The notes under the pieces: model-generated | The model's input: the letters and a program-made list of their open reading frames with translations, nothing else | Told to the model about the DNA's origin: nothing | The model's database searches: none | NCBI GenBank assembly: GCA_963730365.1 | Contig: CAVSRM010000010.1 | Location: 372,001-436,000 of the forward strand | Reading direction: 5' to 3' | Length of the DNA stretch: 64,000 nucleotides | Source: Fodinibacter sp963730365 | Lineage (GTDB): Bacteria; Actinomycetota; Actinomycetes; Actinomycetales; Dermatophilaceae | Position numbers and translations under genes: made by a program | Shown here: piece by piece, positions 42,516 through 50,130 of the stretch | How positions within the stretch are numbered: position 1 is the stretch's first letter | Layout of the letters: the number at the start of each line of letters is the position of its first letter

Positions 42516-42839
42516 ATGGGAGCCATCTCCACCACCACCGACTCGACCTTCGAGGCCGACGTCATCAAGAGCGAGAAGCCCGTGCTCGTCGACTTCTGGG
42601 CCCCGTGGTGCGGGCCGTGCCGAGCCGTCGCGCCGGTCCTCGAAGAGATCGCCCGCGACCACGACGAGGTCTCCATCGTCAAGCTCAACACCGACGAGAA
42701 CCCCTCGATCACCGGCAAGCTCGGCATCACGAGCATCCCGACCATGCACGTCTACATGGGCGGCGAGATCGTCAAGACCATCATCGGTGCCAAGCCCAAG
42801 CCCCAGTTGCTGCGTGAGCTCGCACCCTTCCTCAGCTGA
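42516..42839 (+). CDS. trxA: Thioredoxin
   Basis: The 107-residue thioredoxin has the WCGPC active site (Cys32 and Cys35) and the cis-Pro loop ITSIPT. GAAAGGA precedes the ATG. It is 80 nt downstream of trxB, so they form the trxBA operon. A near-perfect hairpin follows and separates it from the convergent parB. Confidence 0.97.
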   Translation: MGAISTTTDSTFEADVIKSEKPVLVDFWAPWCGPCRAVAPVLEEIARDHDEVSIVKLNTDENPSITGKLGITSIPTMHVYMGGEIVKTIIGAKPKPQLLRELAPFLS

Positions 42840-42858
42840 CGGTCGCGCAACCGAAGGG

Positions 42859-42895
42859 GGCGCGTAAACCATTGCAGGACAATGGTTTACGCGCC
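42859..42895. terminator. Bidirectional terminator between trxA and parB
   Basis: A 16-bp perfect stem (GGCGCGTAAACCATTG and complement) with a 5-nt loop extends imperfectly to CCGAA/TTCGG outside. It contains an unusual AT-rich middle. Confidence 0.85.
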
Positions 42896-42918
42896 TCTTC
42901 GGCGTTGGTGCAGATGAC

Positions 42919-44019
42919 TCAGTCGTCCTGCCCGTCGCGCAGGCCCATGCTGTCGAGGATGCGGTTGAGGTCCTCCACGGACGCGAACTCCACGGTCAGG
43001 CGACCCTTGCGCTGACCGAGCGCGATCCGCACCCGCGTCTCGAGGCGGTCCGAGAGGTCGGCCGCAAGGTCGTCGAGCTGCGGGCGGCGGGTGCCGGCCC
43101 TCGGCGCCCGGCGGGCGGGAGCGGTGTCGTCGTGCCCGAGCGTGACGAGCTCCTCGACGGTGCGCACCGAGAGCCCCTCGGCGACCACGCGCTGGGCCAT
43201 CCGCTCCATCGCGGCCGCGTCGGCCATCCCGAGGAGTGCCCTGGCATGCCCTGCACTGAGGACACCCGCGGCCACCCGGCGCGCCACCACCGGGGGCAGT
43301 CGCAGCAGCCGAAGGGTGTTGGAGATCTGTGGGCGCGAGCGACCGATCCGCTGGGCGAGCTCCTCCTGGGTGCAGCCGAAGTCGTCGAGGAGCTGCTGGT
43401 AGGCCGCCGCCTCCTCCAGGGCGTTGAGCTGGCTGCGGTGCAGGTTCTCCAGGAGCGCATCCCTCAGGAGGGCGTCCTCCTCGGTCGCCTTGATGATCGC
43501 GGGAATGTCGGGCATTCCGGCGGCTTGCGAGGCGCGCCACCGCCGCTCCCCCATGATCAGCTCGAACTGCACCTCGTCGTCGGGCCCGGCCGTGGGCGAG
43601 CGCCGCACGACCACCGGCTGGAGCACGCCGATCTCACGAATCGAGTGGACCAGCTCGGCGAGCTCGTCCTCGTCGAAGACCGTGCGGGGCTGCCGCGGGT
43701 TGGGGCCGATCGCGCCGAGGGGGACCTGGGCGAACTCCGCCCCGGGGACGGGCTGTAGCGCGTCCGGGTCGGGCTCGGCGTCCTGGGCCGTCTCCGGGGA
43801 TGCCGGCGCAGCCGGGGGCTGCTCGGGCTCCGGGGGCGCACCGGCGCCGTCCCCGACATCCACGGGCTCGATCGGTCCGGCCGGACCGGCCTCGCCCACA
43901 GGTCCGGGCATGGCATCCCGATCCCGGAAGAACACGTCGACGGGTCGGTCCGTGGCCGGGGCTCCGCTGGGGATGAGTGCTCCCAGGCCTCGGCCCAGGG
44001 CGCGGCGCTTCTCGCTCAT
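42919..44019 (-). CDS. parB: Chromosome partitioning protein ParB
   Basis: The 366-residue CTP-dependent clamp binds parS and slides onto flanking DNA. The N-terminal CTPase/Srx domain (GERRWRAS), the helix-turn-helix (TQEELAQRIGRSRPQISNTLRLLRLP) and a C-terminal dimer domain are present. Residues 25-95 form a Pro/Ala/Glu-rich linker that is longer than usual. The start overlaps the parA stop by 4 nt. Seven parS sites lie within 3 kb upstream. Confidence 0.96.
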   Translation of the reverse strand: MSEKRRALGRGLGALIPSGAPATDRPVDVFFRDRDAMPGPVGEAGPAGPIEPVDVGDGAGAPPEPEQPPAAPASPETAQDAEPDPDALQPVPGAEFAQVPLGAIGPNPRQPRTVFDEDELAELVHSIREIGVLQPVVVRRSPTAGPDDEVQFELIMGERRWRASQAAGMPDIPAIIKATEEDALLRDALLENLHRSQLNALEEAAAYQQLLDDFGCTQEELAQRIGRSRPQISNTLRLLRLPPVVARRVAAGVLSAGHARALLGMADAAAMERMAQRVVAEGLSVRTVEELVTLGHDDTAPARRAPRAGTRRPQLDDLAADLSDRLETRVRIALGQRKGRLTVEFASVEDLNRILDSMGLRDGQDD

Positions 44020-45278
44020 GAAGGGTCCTTCGTGCTGGATCGGGCCACACCGCGCTCGGCCAGCTCGACCGCTGCCTCGAGGTAGGACAGCGCGCCGCTG
44101 CTGTTGGGGTCGTAGGTCATCACGGTCTGGCCGTGGCTCGGCGCCTCGGAGATCCGCACCGATCGCGGCACGGAGGCCTTCAGGGTCTGGTCCGGGAAGT
44201 GCTCCCGGACCTCGTCCGCGACCTGGGCGGACAGCCGGGTCCGGCCGTCGTACATGGTGAGCAGGATGGTCGACACGTGCAACGACGGGTTGAGGTGGTT
44301 GCGGATCAGTTCGATGTTCTTCAGCAGCTGGGAGACCCCCTCGAGGGCGTAGTACTCGCACTGGATGGGGATGAACACCTCCGTCGCGGCGACGAACGCG
44401 TTGACCGTGAGCAGTCCGAGGCTGGGCGGGCAGTCCACGAGCACGTAGTCCAGCTGGCGGCCGGTGGCCTCACAGTCGTTCACGTACGCCGCGACCGCCT
44501 TCTGCAGCCTGGTCTCTCGGGCGACCAGGGAGACGAGCTCGATCTCGGCTCCGGCGAGGTCGATGGTGGCCGGAGCGCACCACAGGCCCGGGATGTCCGG
44601 GCACTCCTGGACAACCTCGTCGAGGGGTCGGCCTTCGACGAGCACGTCGTAGATGCTCGGCACCTCCGCGTGGTGCGCGATGCCGAGCGCGGTGCTGGCG
44701 TTTCCCTGCGGGTCGAGGTCGACGACGAGCACGGTGCTCCCGGCCTGCGCGAGGGCCGCTGCGACGTTGACGGTCGTCGTCGTCTTGCCGACCCCGCCCT
44801 TCTGGTTGGCGACGGTCATCACCCGAGTCCGTTCCGGCCGAGGAACGGTCCGCCCGGAGAGGGTGATCCGCTTGCGCGCATCAGCGGCCACCGCCTGGGC
44901 CAGGGGCGTGTGCCGGTCGGTTCCCGGGAGTGACGCCGCGAGCGCCTCCCGATCCGCCACCGCGGGGTCACCGACGACCGCGGGCGGTGGGTCGGCTTTC
45001 GCCGCACCCGGATTGCGCGAGGGGTCGGCCGGGCCGGCGTCGAGGGTCGTCGCGGCGTCGAGGTCTTCGACAGCGTCACCGTCATCGGAGGAGTCGACGT
45101 CGTCCGAGGAGTCGAGGTCTTCGTGAGAGTGCTGTGCGTCAGGGGAGGGCGGTGTTTCACGTGAAACACCGTCGGCTCGTGGCCATCCGAGGGGCGTCGT
45201 GGATCCACCGCCAAGCACCGGGAACCCCAAGCCGGAGGCGACTGTGCGCTCCGGCAATCGTGTCGTGCTCGTGCTCAC
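44016..45278 (-). CDS. parA: Chromosome partitioning ATPase ParA
   Basis: The 420-residue Walker ATPase positions ParB-parS complexes. The deviant Walker A KGGVGKTTT begins at residue 160, with VVDLDPQGNAS and LDYVLVDCPPSLG following. The first 150 residues are an unusually long acidic, disordered extension rich in Asp/Ser/Pro. A parS site lies inside the coding sequence, encoding VSRET at residues 38-42. The GTG at 45278 has GAAGGTGG upstream. parB follows with a 4-nt overlap. Confidence 0.95.
   Translation of the reverse strand: MSTSTTRLPERTVASGLGFPVLGGGSTTPLGWPRADGVSRETPPSPDAQHSHEDLDSSDDVDSSDDGDAVEDLDAATTLDAGPADPSRNPGAAKADPPPAVVGDPAVADREALAASLPGTDRHTPLAQAVAADARKRITLSGRTVPRPERTRVMTVANQKGGVGKTTTTVNVAAALAQAGSTVLVVDLDPQGNASTALGIAHHAEVPSIYDVLVEGRPLDEVVQECPDIPGLWCAPATIDLAGAEIELVSLVARETRLQKAVAAYVNDCEATGRQLDYVLVDCPPSLGLLTVNAFVAATEVFIPIQCEYYALEGVSQLLKNIELIRNHLNPSLHVSTILLTMYDGRTRLSAQVADEVREHFPDQTLKASVPRSVRISEAPSHGQTVMTYDPNSSGALSYLEAAVELAERGVARSSTKDPS
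45153..45168. promoter_or_regulatory. parS site 1 (inside parA)
   Basis: TGTTTCACGTGAAACA is a perfect ParB-binding palindrome. Confidence 0.95.
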
Positions 45279-45377
45279 GCGCCCACCTTCGTCGAGTCCT
45301 ATCATTCTGCGCCCCCATCCAACCCCACGACTCCACGACTCACCAAAGACACCGGCGCGAACGACTCCTGGCACGAC

Positions 45378-45391
45378 GTTTCACGTGAAAC
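45378..45391. promoter_or_regulatory. parS site 2
   Basis: GTTTCACGTGAAAC, perfect core, about 100 bp upstream of parA. Confidence 0.95.
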
Positions 45392-45537
45392 ATGTCCAGC
45401 GCGGGGGGAGTCCCAGGGACCGCTCCACAGGCGGAGTGAGCGTGCTCGTACGACCTGGATCGACCCTCGTGGACGCTGGCTGCTCCCGGCGACCACCCAG
45501 AGGACCCGAGCGCGTCCGTGTGGGTCCGCGGTTCGTC

Positions 45538-45551
45538 GTTTCACGTGAAGC
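45538..45551. promoter_or_regulatory. parS-like site 3 (one mismatch)
   Basis: GTTTCACGTGAAGC differs from the perfect core at one position in the right arm. Confidence 0.7.
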
Positions 45552-45765
45552 GACGCCTCCCCCTCAGCCGGTGGTCGCGGATACGTCCCGGTTCGTCCGA
45601 CGAGCCTCGGTCTCGTCGGGCGGTCGCTCGCGCGACCACACCCTCCTGCACCTGCAGCACCCATCGATGTGGAGCCGGCAACGACCGCGGCTAGGGTCAC
45701 CCACGGTTCACACCCCGGCACACCCCATCGGCTCGCGATGCCTCGTCGGCCGCTCGCCCAGTCCG

Positions 45766-45779
45766 GTTTCACGTGAAAC
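45766..45779. promoter_or_regulatory. parS site 4
   Basis: GTTTCACGTGAAAC, perfect core. Confidence 0.95.
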
Positions 45780-46100
45780 GTGACCGACAGGGCGCACCCA
45801 TGCCGTTCACTGCCGCCCGGCGTCCGGCCCGTGCGGCGGACCCCGGCGGACTCGCCGGCCATCCTTCCCACCCGTTCCCCCGTGCACCGAGGTCGAGCCG
45901 GCCAGGCCCGGGGTCACCTCCTCCCAACGGCCCGCCAGCACCGGGTCCGGTCGATCCGAGCATGCGGACCGCGCGGACCCGGTGCCCTTCATATGAAGCG
46001 CCGGTTCGACGACGACGACCTCGCGTCGACCCGGACCAGCTCCCGTCCACCGGACGACGTCGAGGCTCGGCGGGTCTCCCGCCGAGAGCGGGGCGCGTGT

Positions 46101-46114
46101 GTTTCACGTGAAAC
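46101..46114. promoter_or_regulatory. parS site 5
   Basis: GTTTCACGTGAAAC, perfect core. Confidence 0.95.
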
Positions 46115-46218
46115 GGACGCCCGATTCGCCAGTGGACGACCTCGCGCCTCGACCTGGAGACCCTCCGGTCCCTCGGGGGTGTGCCAATGGTCGACACGCG
46201 CGAGCTCGGTAGGCGTCC

Positions 46219-46232
46219 GTTTCACGTGAAAC
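46219..46232. promoter_or_regulatory. parS site 6
   Basis: GTTTCACGTGAAAC, perfect core, about 100 bp beyond the rsmG 3' end. Confidence 0.95.
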
Positions 46233-46333
46233 ATCGGAGCGGCGACTCGACGTCCAGCGGGACCGCGTGCGGCCCCGCGGCAGCCGGCGTACCCGATTCC
46301 CCGCCCTCCGGGCGCTCCGAGTCAGTCGCGACG

Positions 46334-47029
46334 TCAGCGTCGGCGCTTCGGACGGCCCGATCGAGCTGGGCGCGGCGTGAAGGACAGGTCCACCGTGAGG
46401 ACAGCCTCCTCCAAGGCCCCGACGCCATGCTCGGTGACCGCCGCCCGGACCAGCCCGAGCCGCTCGAGAGCCCGCCGGTCCTCCTCGAGCTCGACGGCGG
46501 CCGAGCGTCCCTTCATCGCCACCAGCGTGCCCCCCGGCTCGAGGAGGGGAACGCACCAGCGAGCGAGCTTGTCGAGCCTGGCCACCGCGCGCGCCGTGAC
46601 CCAAGGCGCCGACACGGCGCCCACGAGGTCCTCGGCTCGACCCCGGTGCACGGTGACGTTGGAGAGATCGAGGTCCGACACGGCCCGGGTCAACCACTCG
46701 GTACGCCTCAGCATGGGCTCGACGAGGTGGACGTCGAGGTCAGGCCGCGCGATCGCGAGGACCACTCCTGGCAGTCCGGCCCCACTCCCGACGTCCACGA
46801 CGCGGGCGGCGGCGGGGAAGGAGTCCTCGATGACCGCACAGTTGAGCAGGTGCCGGTCCCACAGTCGGGGCACCTCCCGGGGCCCGATGAGGCCATGGCT
46901 CACTCCGGTGTCGGCGAGGATGCCGGCAAACTGCCCGGCCAGGCCCATTCCACCGCCAAACACGCCAGCCGCACCCTCGGGTGCGGCTGGCGTGGAGACC
47001 GGACCGGATCCGGCGTCGTCATGTTTCAC
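46334..47029 (-). CDS. rsmG: 16S rRNA (guanine-N7)-methyltransferase RsmG
   Basis: The 231-residue SAM-dependent enzyme methylates G527 of 16S rRNA. The SAM motif VVDVGSGAGLPGVVLAIARP and the preceding LIGPREVPRLWDRHLLNCAVIED block match actinobacterial GidB closely. Similarity begins near residue 20, so the GTG at 47029, which lies inside a parS site, is the best start; ATG at 46948 would cut into the conserved part. It is 10 nt after jag in the jag-rsmG-parA order. The C-terminus ends in basic residues. Confidence 0.93.
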   Translation of the reverse strand: MKHDDAGSGPVSTPAAPEGAAGVFGGGMGLAGQFAGILADTGVSHGLIGPREVPRLWDRHLLNCAVIEDSFPAAARVVDVGSGAGLPGVVLAIARPDLDVHLVEPMLRRTEWLTRAVSDLDLSNVTVHRGRAEDLVGAVSAPWVTARAVARLDKLARWCVPLLEPGGTLVAMKGRSAAVELEEDRRALERLGLVRAAVTEHGVGALEEAVLTVDLSFTPRPARSGRPKRRR

Positions 47030-47036
47030 GTGAAAC
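47023..47036. promoter_or_regulatory. parS site 7 (overlaps rsmG start)
   Basis: GTTTCACGTGAAAC, perfect core; its GTG in the minus-strand reading is the likely rsmG start codon. Confidence 0.95.
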
Positions 47037-47039
47037 GCG

Positions 47040-47678
47040 TCAGGCCGGAAGGATCACGACGTGCCGACGCGGCTCGGAGCCCTCGGACTCCGACACCAGA
47101 CCCGCGGCCAGCACCTCGTCGTGCACGACCTTGCGCTCGAATGCGGTCATCGGCTCCAGTGCCTGGCTCTCGCCGGACTCCTTGACCCGCGCGATGGCCG
47201 CGGCGGCGACCTCCACGAGGACCCGGCGTCGCTCCGCCCGGTGGCCTGCCACGTCGAGCATGAGCCGGCTGCGTTCACCCGTCGCCGACTGCACGGCGAG
47301 CCGGGTGATCTCCTGGAGCGCCTCCAGCACATTGCCGTCGGTGCCGACCATCCGCCGGGGGACTCGCCCGTCCTCGGAGTCGACGACCGAGATCGCGGCG
47401 CGGTCGCCGTCGATGTCGACGTCGATGTCACCGTCGAGGTCGCAGATGTCGAGCAGGGTCTCGAGGAAGTCAGCGGCCACCTCGCCCTCACGCTCGAGCT
47501 GCTGGAGCCGGGTCGGCGCCTCGGCCGTGCCGTCGTGGGCAGCCGTCGCTGCGACGGTGCCGTCGGGGAGCTCCTCGGTGGCAGCGGTACCGGGTTCGAC
47601 GCTGCCGAGCTCGGAGTCCAGGACATCGGTCGTCGTGCCCTCGGACACGGTCGCGTCCTCGGTCAGGTGTTCGCTCAT
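47040..47678 (-). CDS. jag: RNA-binding protein Jag/KhpB
   Basis: The 212-residue protein has an acidic N-terminal region (about residues 1-70), a KH domain (RRMVGTDGNVLEALQEITRLAVQ) and a C-terminal R3H domain ending in RRHVVILPA. It binds RNA and in other bacteria affects cell elongation. The ATG at 47678 was chosen over a longer frame that overlaps yidC. It lies 23 nt after yidC and 10 nt before rsmG. Confidence 0.94.
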   Translation of the reverse strand: MSEHLTEDATVSEGTTTDVLDSELGSVEPGTAATEELPDGTVAATAAHDGTAEAPTRLQQLEREGEVAADFLETLLDICDLDGDIDVDIDGDRAAISVVDSEDGRVPRRMVGTDGNVLEALQEITRLAVQSATGERSRLMLDVAGHRAERRRVLVEVAAAAIARVKESGESQALEPMTAFERKVVHDEVLAAGLVSESEGSEPRRHVVILPA

Positions 47679-47701
47679 CAGGTCTCCTGCGTTCAGGGGG
47701 A

Positions 47702-48844
47702 TCAGGTCGTGGAGGACGTGGCGTCCCCGGGCTTCTTCTTGCGCTTCTTCTTGGGCCTCGTGCTGCCGTTGGCGGTGGGGGGAGCGGCCTTGGGCTTGGC
47801 GTCGGCCGGGTCGGCCGCCGCACCGGTGCCCGGGGTGGCCTTGGTCCCGTCGGCCTCGTTCGCCGTCGGAGCCGGCTTCGCCCCGCCCGACTTGTTCCGC
47901 TTCTTCGACTTGGGTTGGGACCGCTGTCCGCCGGTCTTGACCTCGGTCTCGACCTCTGCGGCGATGGCCGCCGCTGCCGCCGCCCCGGGCACCGGCTTGC
48001 CCTTCTTCTGCAGGCGCGCGTGGTAGGCCTTCTCCGCGGCCGAGCCGGGGGCCGGCAGGCGGCGGATCACGTAGAACTGCTGGGCCATCGACCACACGTT
48101 GGTGGTGAACCAGTAGATGAGGACACCGATCGGGAAGTTGACACCGGACACCGCGAAGACGACGGGGAGGATGTAGAGCAGCAGCTTCTGCTGCTTGGCG
48201 AAGGGGTTGTCCAGCGCGGAGGCCGGCATGTTCTTCGTCATCAGCTGGCGCTGGGTGGTGAAGGTCGTCGCCGACATGAGCACGATGAGGATCGCCGCGA
48301 CGATCCGCACGTTGATGTTGTCCGGCGACCCGAGGAAGGTCGCCGAGAGCGGCGCGCCGAAGATCGTCGCCGACTCGAACTGCGCAGCCACCGGCTGGGT
48401 GATCGGCCCGATCGCCTGGCGGGTGCCGTTGGAGACCTCGTCGAGGCCGTTGAGAACCCGGAAGAGGCCGAAGAAGAACGGCGACTGCACGAGGATCGGC
48501 AAGCAGGAGGAGAACGGGTTGGTGCCCTCCTTCTTGTACAGCTCCATCGTCTCCTGGGTCATCGCCTGGCGTGACTCAGGGTCGCTCTTGCCCTTGTACT
48601 TCTTCTGGATCTTCTGCAGCTCCGGCTGGATCATCTGCATCTTGCGCGAGGCCATGATCTGCTTGAAGAAGAGCGGGATCATCGCGGCACGCATGACGAT
48701 CACCAGGCCGATGATCGAGAGCGTCCAGGTCCAGCCCGACGCCTCCGGCATGCCGATCGAGGTCAGCACGGCGTGGAAGCTGTACATGATCCACGCCACG
48801 AGCCATTCGATCGGGAAGAGGATCGAATTGAAGAGATCGCCCAT
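47702..48844 (-). CDS. yidC: Membrane protein insertase YidC
   Basis: The 380-residue insertase has five membrane helices with the conserved core (IVMRAAMIPLFFKQIMASRKMQMIQPELQKIQKKYKG split over TM and cytoplasmic loop) and the NPFSSCLPILVQSPFFFGLFRVL segment. The C-terminal 100 residues are Lys/Ala/Pro-rich and cytoplasmic, as in actinobacterial YidC, likely contacting ribosomes. It is 59 nt after yidD. Confidence 0.96.
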   Translation of the reverse strand: MGDLFNSILFPIEWLVAWIMYSFHAVLTSIGMPEASGWTWTLSIIGLVIVMRAAMIPLFFKQIMASRKMQMIQPELQKIQKKYKGKSDPESRQAMTQETMELYKKEGTNPFSSCLPILVQSPFFFGLFRVLNGLDEVSNGTRQAIGPITQPVAAQFESATIFGAPLSATFLGSPDNINVRIVAAILIVLMSATTFTTQRQLMTKNMPASALDNPFAKQQKLLLYILPVVFAVSGVNFPIGVLIYWFTTNVWSMAQQFYVIRRLPAPGSAAEKAYHARLQKKGKPVPGAAAAAAIAAEVETEVKTGGQRSQPKSKKRNKSGGAKPAPTANEADGTKATPGTGAAADPADAKPKAAPPTANGSTRPKKKRKKKPGDATSSTT

Positions 48845-48903
48845 GGTGTCCTTCAGACGGTGCCGACCGGAGCCGACGTGGTGGTGTCACTGTCGTGACG
48901 TGG

Positions 48904-49242
48904 TCAGTGTGAGTGGTGCACGTCCCGCTGGTCGCCGGCGTGCCCGTCGGCCGGATCCCCGACGCCGCGGGGTCCGGTCGTGCCCGGGACCGGTCGCCCG
49001 GTCTCCGCGTCGCGCAGGGGGACGTGGTCGACGCCGCCCGGAGTCCACGGGTGGCAGCGGCCGAGCCGGCGTATCGCCATCCAGGACCCGCGAAGTGGAC
49101 CGAACCGCTCGAGCGAGGTCACGGCGTACGCGGAGCACGACGGGTAGAAGCGGCAGGTCGGGGGACGCATCGGCGAGATGAGGTTCTGGTACCCACGAAT
49201 CAGCCAGATCAGCGGTGTCGCAAGTACTCGACCGACGCTCAT
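48904..49242 (-). CDS. yidD: Membrane protein insertion efficiency factor YidD
   Basis: The 112-residue peripheral membrane protein has the family core LIWLIRGYQNLISPMRPPTCRFYPSCSAYA with its three Cys residues. It supports YidC-dependent insertion. The ATG overlaps the rnpA stop by 4 nt. The last 25 residues are Gly/His-rich and variable. Confidence 0.93.
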   Translation of the reverse strand: MSVGRVLATPLIWLIRGYQNLISPMRPPTCRFYPSCSAYAVTSLERFGPLRGSWMAIRRLGRCHPWTPGGVDHVPLRDAETGRPVPGTTGPRGVGDPADGHAGDQRDVHHSH

Positions 49243-49604
49243 GAGGCACGCTCCAGACGACGAATTACCTTGTCCACCAACGGTTTTACGTTGGCGGTAA
49301 GTTCCCCGAAGGACGCAAGGGCCGCAGGGGGGTTGGCTCGCACGACCAGGTCGACACCGTCCGGGACCGTGTCGATCCCGCCGGCGAGGACTGCCCGGAG
49401 GCGGCGCTTCGTGCGGTTGCGGACGACCGCTCCGCCCACGGCCTTGGACACGACGAAACCGACTCGCGCCGGGTGTCCCGCGCGCGCGTCGGTCTGGTTG
49501 GCATGGACCACGACGAGTCTCGAACCGGCCCGGGTGCTCCCGGGACCGCGGACCGCCGACGTGAAGTCCGCCCGATCACGCAGACGGTTCGGCGCCGGCA
49601 GCAC
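49239..49604 (-). CDS. rnpA: Ribonuclease P protein component
   Basis: The 121-residue protein subunit of RNase P matures tRNA 5' ends with its RNA partner. The RNR motif is present as AVVRNRTKRRLRAVL, and RVGFVVSKAVGGAV precedes it. It starts at a GTG 9 nt after the rpmH stop, in the standard rpmH-rnpA-yidD-yidC order. Confidence 0.95.
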   Translation of the reverse strand: MLPAPNRLRDRADFTSAVRGPGSTRAGSRLVVVHANQTDARAGHPARVGFVVSKAVGGAVVRNRTKRRLRAVLAGGIDTVPDGVDLVVRANPPAALASFGELTANVKPLVDKVIRRLERAS

Positions 49605-49613
49605 CGCCCGGCC

Positions 49614-49751
49614 TCAGGCGGAGAGCTCGGCGCGGCCCTTGCGGCGACGGCTGGCGAGGATGGAACGCCCGGCGCGGGTGCGCATGCGCAGGCGGAACCC
49701 GTGGGTCTTGGCCCGGCGACGATTGTTCGGCTGGAAGGTCCGCTTGCTCAC
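49614..49751 (-). CDS. rpmH: 50S ribosomal protein L34
   Basis: A 45-residue basic protein, translated from a GTG at 49751, reads SKRTFQPNNRRRAKTHGFR and continues with RMRTRAGRSILASRRRKGR, the L34 consensus. The TGA is at 49614-49616. It heads the rpmH-rnpA-yidD-yidC-jag-rsmG gene string, divergent from dnaA. Confidence 0.97.
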   Translation of the reverse strand: MSKRTFQPNNRRRAKTHGFRLRMRTRAGRSILASRRRKGRAELSA

Positions 49752-50130
49752 GATGATCTCTTATCTGGTGGCGGGCCGGTGGGCCCGGTGGTCGGGGGCG
49801 GCGCGTGGTCGGCTGCAATCGGAAACCCGTGACAGGCGACGGAGCGGGTCCCGCCAGGATGTGGGGTCACGGGCATGCGAAAGCAGCCGAACAACAGGCC
49901 CCACAAAGGTACGCGAGGGCGCCGTCAAGGGTCAAACCGGGGCGAGTGTCCCCGGCGATCCGGAAAAGAGCCTAGGATCGCACGGAGCAACGTCGGCGAC
50001 GCTGAGCGACACACCCCACGGAGTACGCGGTATACCCACAGCTTGTGGACAAGCGTGTGGACAGAGGTGGCGAACCGCACGGTTCAGGCGTGCTGACAAG
50101 CCAATGCGGCGACCGAAGAGGGGAAGACGC
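49752..50130. promoter_or_regulatory. rpmH-dnaA divergent intergenic region
   Basis: A 379-bp gap without a gene. It must carry the rpmH promoter (minus) and the dnaA promoter (plus). Two DnaA boxes near 50044-50064 suggest DnaA autoregulation. GAGGGGA at 50118-50124 is the dnaA ribosome-binding site. Confidence 0.7.
50044..50064 (+). promoter_or_regulatory. DnaA box pair upstream of dnaA
   Basis: TGTGGACAA (50044-50052) is a perfect actinobacterial DnaA box; TGTGGACAG (50056-50064) has one mismatch. Confidence 0.8.

Larger units (their letters stand above)
45279..46333. other. Centromere-like noncoding region with parS sites
   Basis: About 1.05 kb between parA and rsmG contains no convincing gene. 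Open frames on both strands translate to compositionally random Arg/Pro/Gly-rich peptides and are interrupted by parS-encoded FHVK or VSRET strings. It holds five of the seven parS sites at uneven spacing. It probably serves as the ParB loading platform and carries the parA promoter next to 45278. Confidence 0.8.

Noticed and set aside
45302..46229. Several 140-195-codon frames on both strands in the parS region
   Set aside because: They overlap each other, have random Arg/Pro/Gly composition and are built partly from parS palindromes.
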